Shown here: in pieces, positions 62,484-64,000 of the stretch
Layout: every line of letters starts with the position of its first letter
Position numbering within the stretch: position 1 is the stretch's first letter
Assembly (NCBI GenBank): GCA_026129185.1
Contig: JAHCIO010000023.1
Coordinates: 10,344-74,343 of the forward strand
DNA: 64,000 nucleotides
Reading direction: 5' to 3'
Source: Promineifilum sp019695075
GTDB taxonomy: Bacteria > Chloroflexota > Anaerolineae > Promineifilales > Promineifilaceae
Position numbers and translations under genes: made by a program
Notes under the pieces: generated by a model
What the model saw: the letters and a program-made list of their open reading frames with translations, nothing else
What the model was told of the DNA's origin: nothing
Databases searched by the model: none

Positions 62484-64000
62484 TTATGGCTCCGCCACGT
62501 GAAGGATCATCGGGATCACGGCGCGATAGGTCGCCGGCGGCTCGGCGTAGACGACGGTAATGGTGTGGGGGGCGGCCGGCATCGTGATGCTGTTGTCCAG
62601 GTTTGTGCTGCTGTCGTTGTTCGTGCCATCCCAACCGGCCACGCGCCAACCATTGGCCGGGCCGGCCGTCAGGCTGATGACCTCGCCGGCCACGTACTGC
62701 CCCGCCCCACAGCCGGTTGACTTGTTCGGCGTCGCCGTCGGGTCGCTGCCCTGACCGCTGTGGCTGCGGGTCAGGACGTAGCAGGTGATCGGCGCTTGCT
62801 CGTAGCTGACGCTGACGGTGTGGTTGGCGGCCGGCATGGTGACGGTGTTGGCCGTGCCGGTGCCGGCGTCGTCGTTCGTGCCATCCCAGCCGGCCACCTG
62901 CCAACCCGCCGTCGGACTGGCCGTCAACGCGATGCTCTCCCCGGCGACATACTGGCCGGTGCCGCAACCCGGCGAAAGGGCGGGATCGGCCACGGGGTTG
63001 CCACCGCTGCCGCTGTGGGTGCGCGTCAGCGCGTAGCAGACAATGGGCTGCTGGTCGTAGATGACGCTGACACTGTGATTCACCGCCGGCATGGTGACCG
63101 TGTTGGTTGTACTGGTGCTGCCGTCGTTATTCGTGCCGCCCCAACCGGCCACGCGCCAGCCGGCTGACGGTGCGGCCGTCAGACTGATAGCCTCCCCAGC
63201 GACGTACTGGCCCGCCCCGCAGCCGGTTGACTTGTTGGGTGTCGCTGTTGGGTCGCTGCCCTGGCCGCTGTGGCTGCGGGTCAGCGTGTAGCAGGTAATC
63301 GGTATCTGCTCATAGGCGACGCTGACCGTATGGTTGGTCGCAGGCATGGTCACGGTGTTGGTCGTGCTGGTGCTGGCGTCGTTGTTCGTGCCGCCCCAAC
63401 CGGCCACGCGCCAGCCGGCTGACGGGCTGGCCGACACGCTGATCGCCTCGCCGGCGACGTACTGGCCCGCCCCGCAACCGGTCGATGAGGCGGGCGTAGC
63501 CACGGGGTTGTTGCCGCTGCCGCTGTGGCTGCGGGTCAGCGTGTAGCAGGTAATCGGTATCTGCTCATAGGCGACGCTAACCGTATGGTTGGTCGCGGGC
63601 ATGGTCACGGTGTTGGTCGTGCTGGTGCTGCCGTCGTTGTTCGTGCCGCCCCAACCGGCCACGCGCCAGCCGGCTGACGGGCTGGCCGACACGCTGATAG
63701 CCTCCCCAGCGACGTACTGGCCCGCCCCGCAGCCGGTTGACTTGTTGGGCGTCGCTGTTGGGTCGCTGCCCTGGCCGCTGTGGCTGCGGGTCAGCGTGTA
63801 GCAGGTAATCGGTATCTGCTCATAGGTCACGCTGACCGTGTGGTTGGCGGCGGGCATGGTCACGGTGTTGGTCGTGTTGGTGCTGGCGTCGTTGTTCGTG
63901 CCGCCCCAGCCGGCCACGCGCCAGCCGGCCGCGGGTGTGGCCGTCAGCGTGATGCTCTCGCCGGCCACGTACTGGCCTGCCCCACAGCTGGTTGAGGAGG
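62484..64000 (-). CDS. Secreted protein of tandem 85-residue repeats, 5' end beyond window
   Basis: The reading frame is open to the right edge, so the N-terminus and any signal peptide lie outside. Six units of about 85 residues are visible, each with CYTLTRSHSGQGS, GCGAGQYVAGE, GWRVAGWGGTNND and TVTMPATNHTVSV. The protein ends in YRAVIPMILHVAEP. The units resemble the single repeat in the protein at 28136-29524. The pattern suggests an adhesin-like or surface beta-repeat protein; no enzyme domain is visible. Neighbouring DNA units are nearly identical, so the number may vary. Confidence 0.85.
   Translation of the reverse strand, partial: SSTSCGAGQYVAGESITLTATPAAGWRVAGWGGTNNDASTNTTNTVTMPAANHTVSVTYEQIPITCYTLTRSHSGQGSDPTATPNKSTGCGAGQYVAGEAISVSASPSAGWRVAGWGGTNNDGSTSTTNTVTMPATNHTVSVAYEQIPITCYTLTRSHSGSGNNPVATPASSTGCGAGQYVAGEAISVSASPSAGWRVAGWGGTNNDASTSTTNTVTMPATNHTVSVAYEQIPITCYTLTRSHSGQGSDPTATPNKSTGCGAGQYVAGEAISLTAAPSAGWRVAGWGGTNNDGSTSTTNTVTMPAVNHSVSVIYDQQPIVCYALTRTHSGSGGNPVADPALSPGCGTGQYVAGESIALTASPTAGWQVAGWDGTNDDAGTGTANTVTMPAANHTVSVSYEQAPITCYVLTRSHSGQGSDPTATPNKSTGCGAGQYVAGEVISLTAGPANGWRVAGWDGTNNDSSTNLDNSITMPAAPHTITVVYAEPPATYRAVIPMILHVAEP
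62545..64000 (-). repeat. 255-bp tandem coding repeats
   Basis: The six 85-codon units repeat every 255 bases. Units around 63090-63345, 63345-63600 and 63600-63855 are nearly identical over long stretches, while the two nearest the gene end (62545-63055) have diverged more. Confidence 0.88.

Noticed and set aside
62545..64000. Regular repeats considered as a CRISPR array
   Set aside because: The 255-base period is a multiple of three, the frame is open through all units and there are no unique spacers. These are protein repeats.

Overview
The window looks like a piece of a high-GC Chloroflexota chromosome (Anaerolineae, Ardenticatenia or Caldilineae type). The evidence is the mix of many eukaryote-like Ser/Thr kinases, FHA and zinc-ribbon proteins, Thr/Pro-rich secreted proteins, a B12-dependent ribonucleotide reductase and abundant short interspersed repeats. 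No rRNA, tRNA, prophage or CRISPR array was seen. The genus is an inference.

Layout. 1-2221 (minus) holds a secreted subtilisin-like protease cut by the window edge. 2680-6822 (plus) encodes a complete ECF-type importer (S, T and two ATPases) followed by a PfkB sugar/nucleoside kinase. 18979 down to 6852 (minus) is a tightly packed run of 12 genes: membrane FHA protein, zinc ribbon-pseudokinase-PP2C fusion, degenerate PP2C, zinc-ribbon protein, active PP2C, VWA protein, zinc ribbon/FHA protein, zinc ribbon/ectodomain protein, DA1-like LIM/metallopeptidase, FHA membrane protein, then a RibD-like reductase and a TauE-like permease. 19177-26512 (plus) runs divergently and adds a small unknown protein, a sulfite-oxidase-fold enzyme, a zinc ribbon-FHA-FHA-ABC transporter and two Ser/Thr kinases. 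The two arms look like one phospho-threonine signalling island of writers, erasers, readers and outputs; this is the best candidate here for an undescribed system.

26531-35950 holds an unknown protein, a PlsC acyltransferase, a secreted repeat protein, nrdJ behind a strong promoter and two NrdR-like boxes 31 bp apart, and a VTC/DUF4956/CotH locus. 36134-40130 is an arginine operon (argC-argB-argD-GNAT) preceded by what reads as a complete ribosome-mediated attenuator: perfect -35, leader peptide with clustered Arg codons, and mutually exclusive hairpins ending in a U-tract terminator. 40256-48531 is ordinary metabolism and membrane proteins. 48752-57071 is a kdpF-A-B-(unknown)-C-D-E potassium uptake operon. 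57096-64000 carries a DUF433/DUF5615 toxin-antitoxin pair, two more kinases (one fused to a formylglycine-enzyme-like domain), two Y1/REP-type transposase genes with their own palindromes, and a secreted protein built of 85-residue tandem repeats.

Several families of short interspersed repeats sit at gene junctions: REP-like palindromes with AGAAACCGAGTTTCT arms, period-7 or period-8 GC-rich repeats that often return as their own inverted complement, and ACGCAAAGACGCCAAG-type inverted repeats. Some extend into coding sequence. All functions rest on reading translated sequence by eye; no database search was run.
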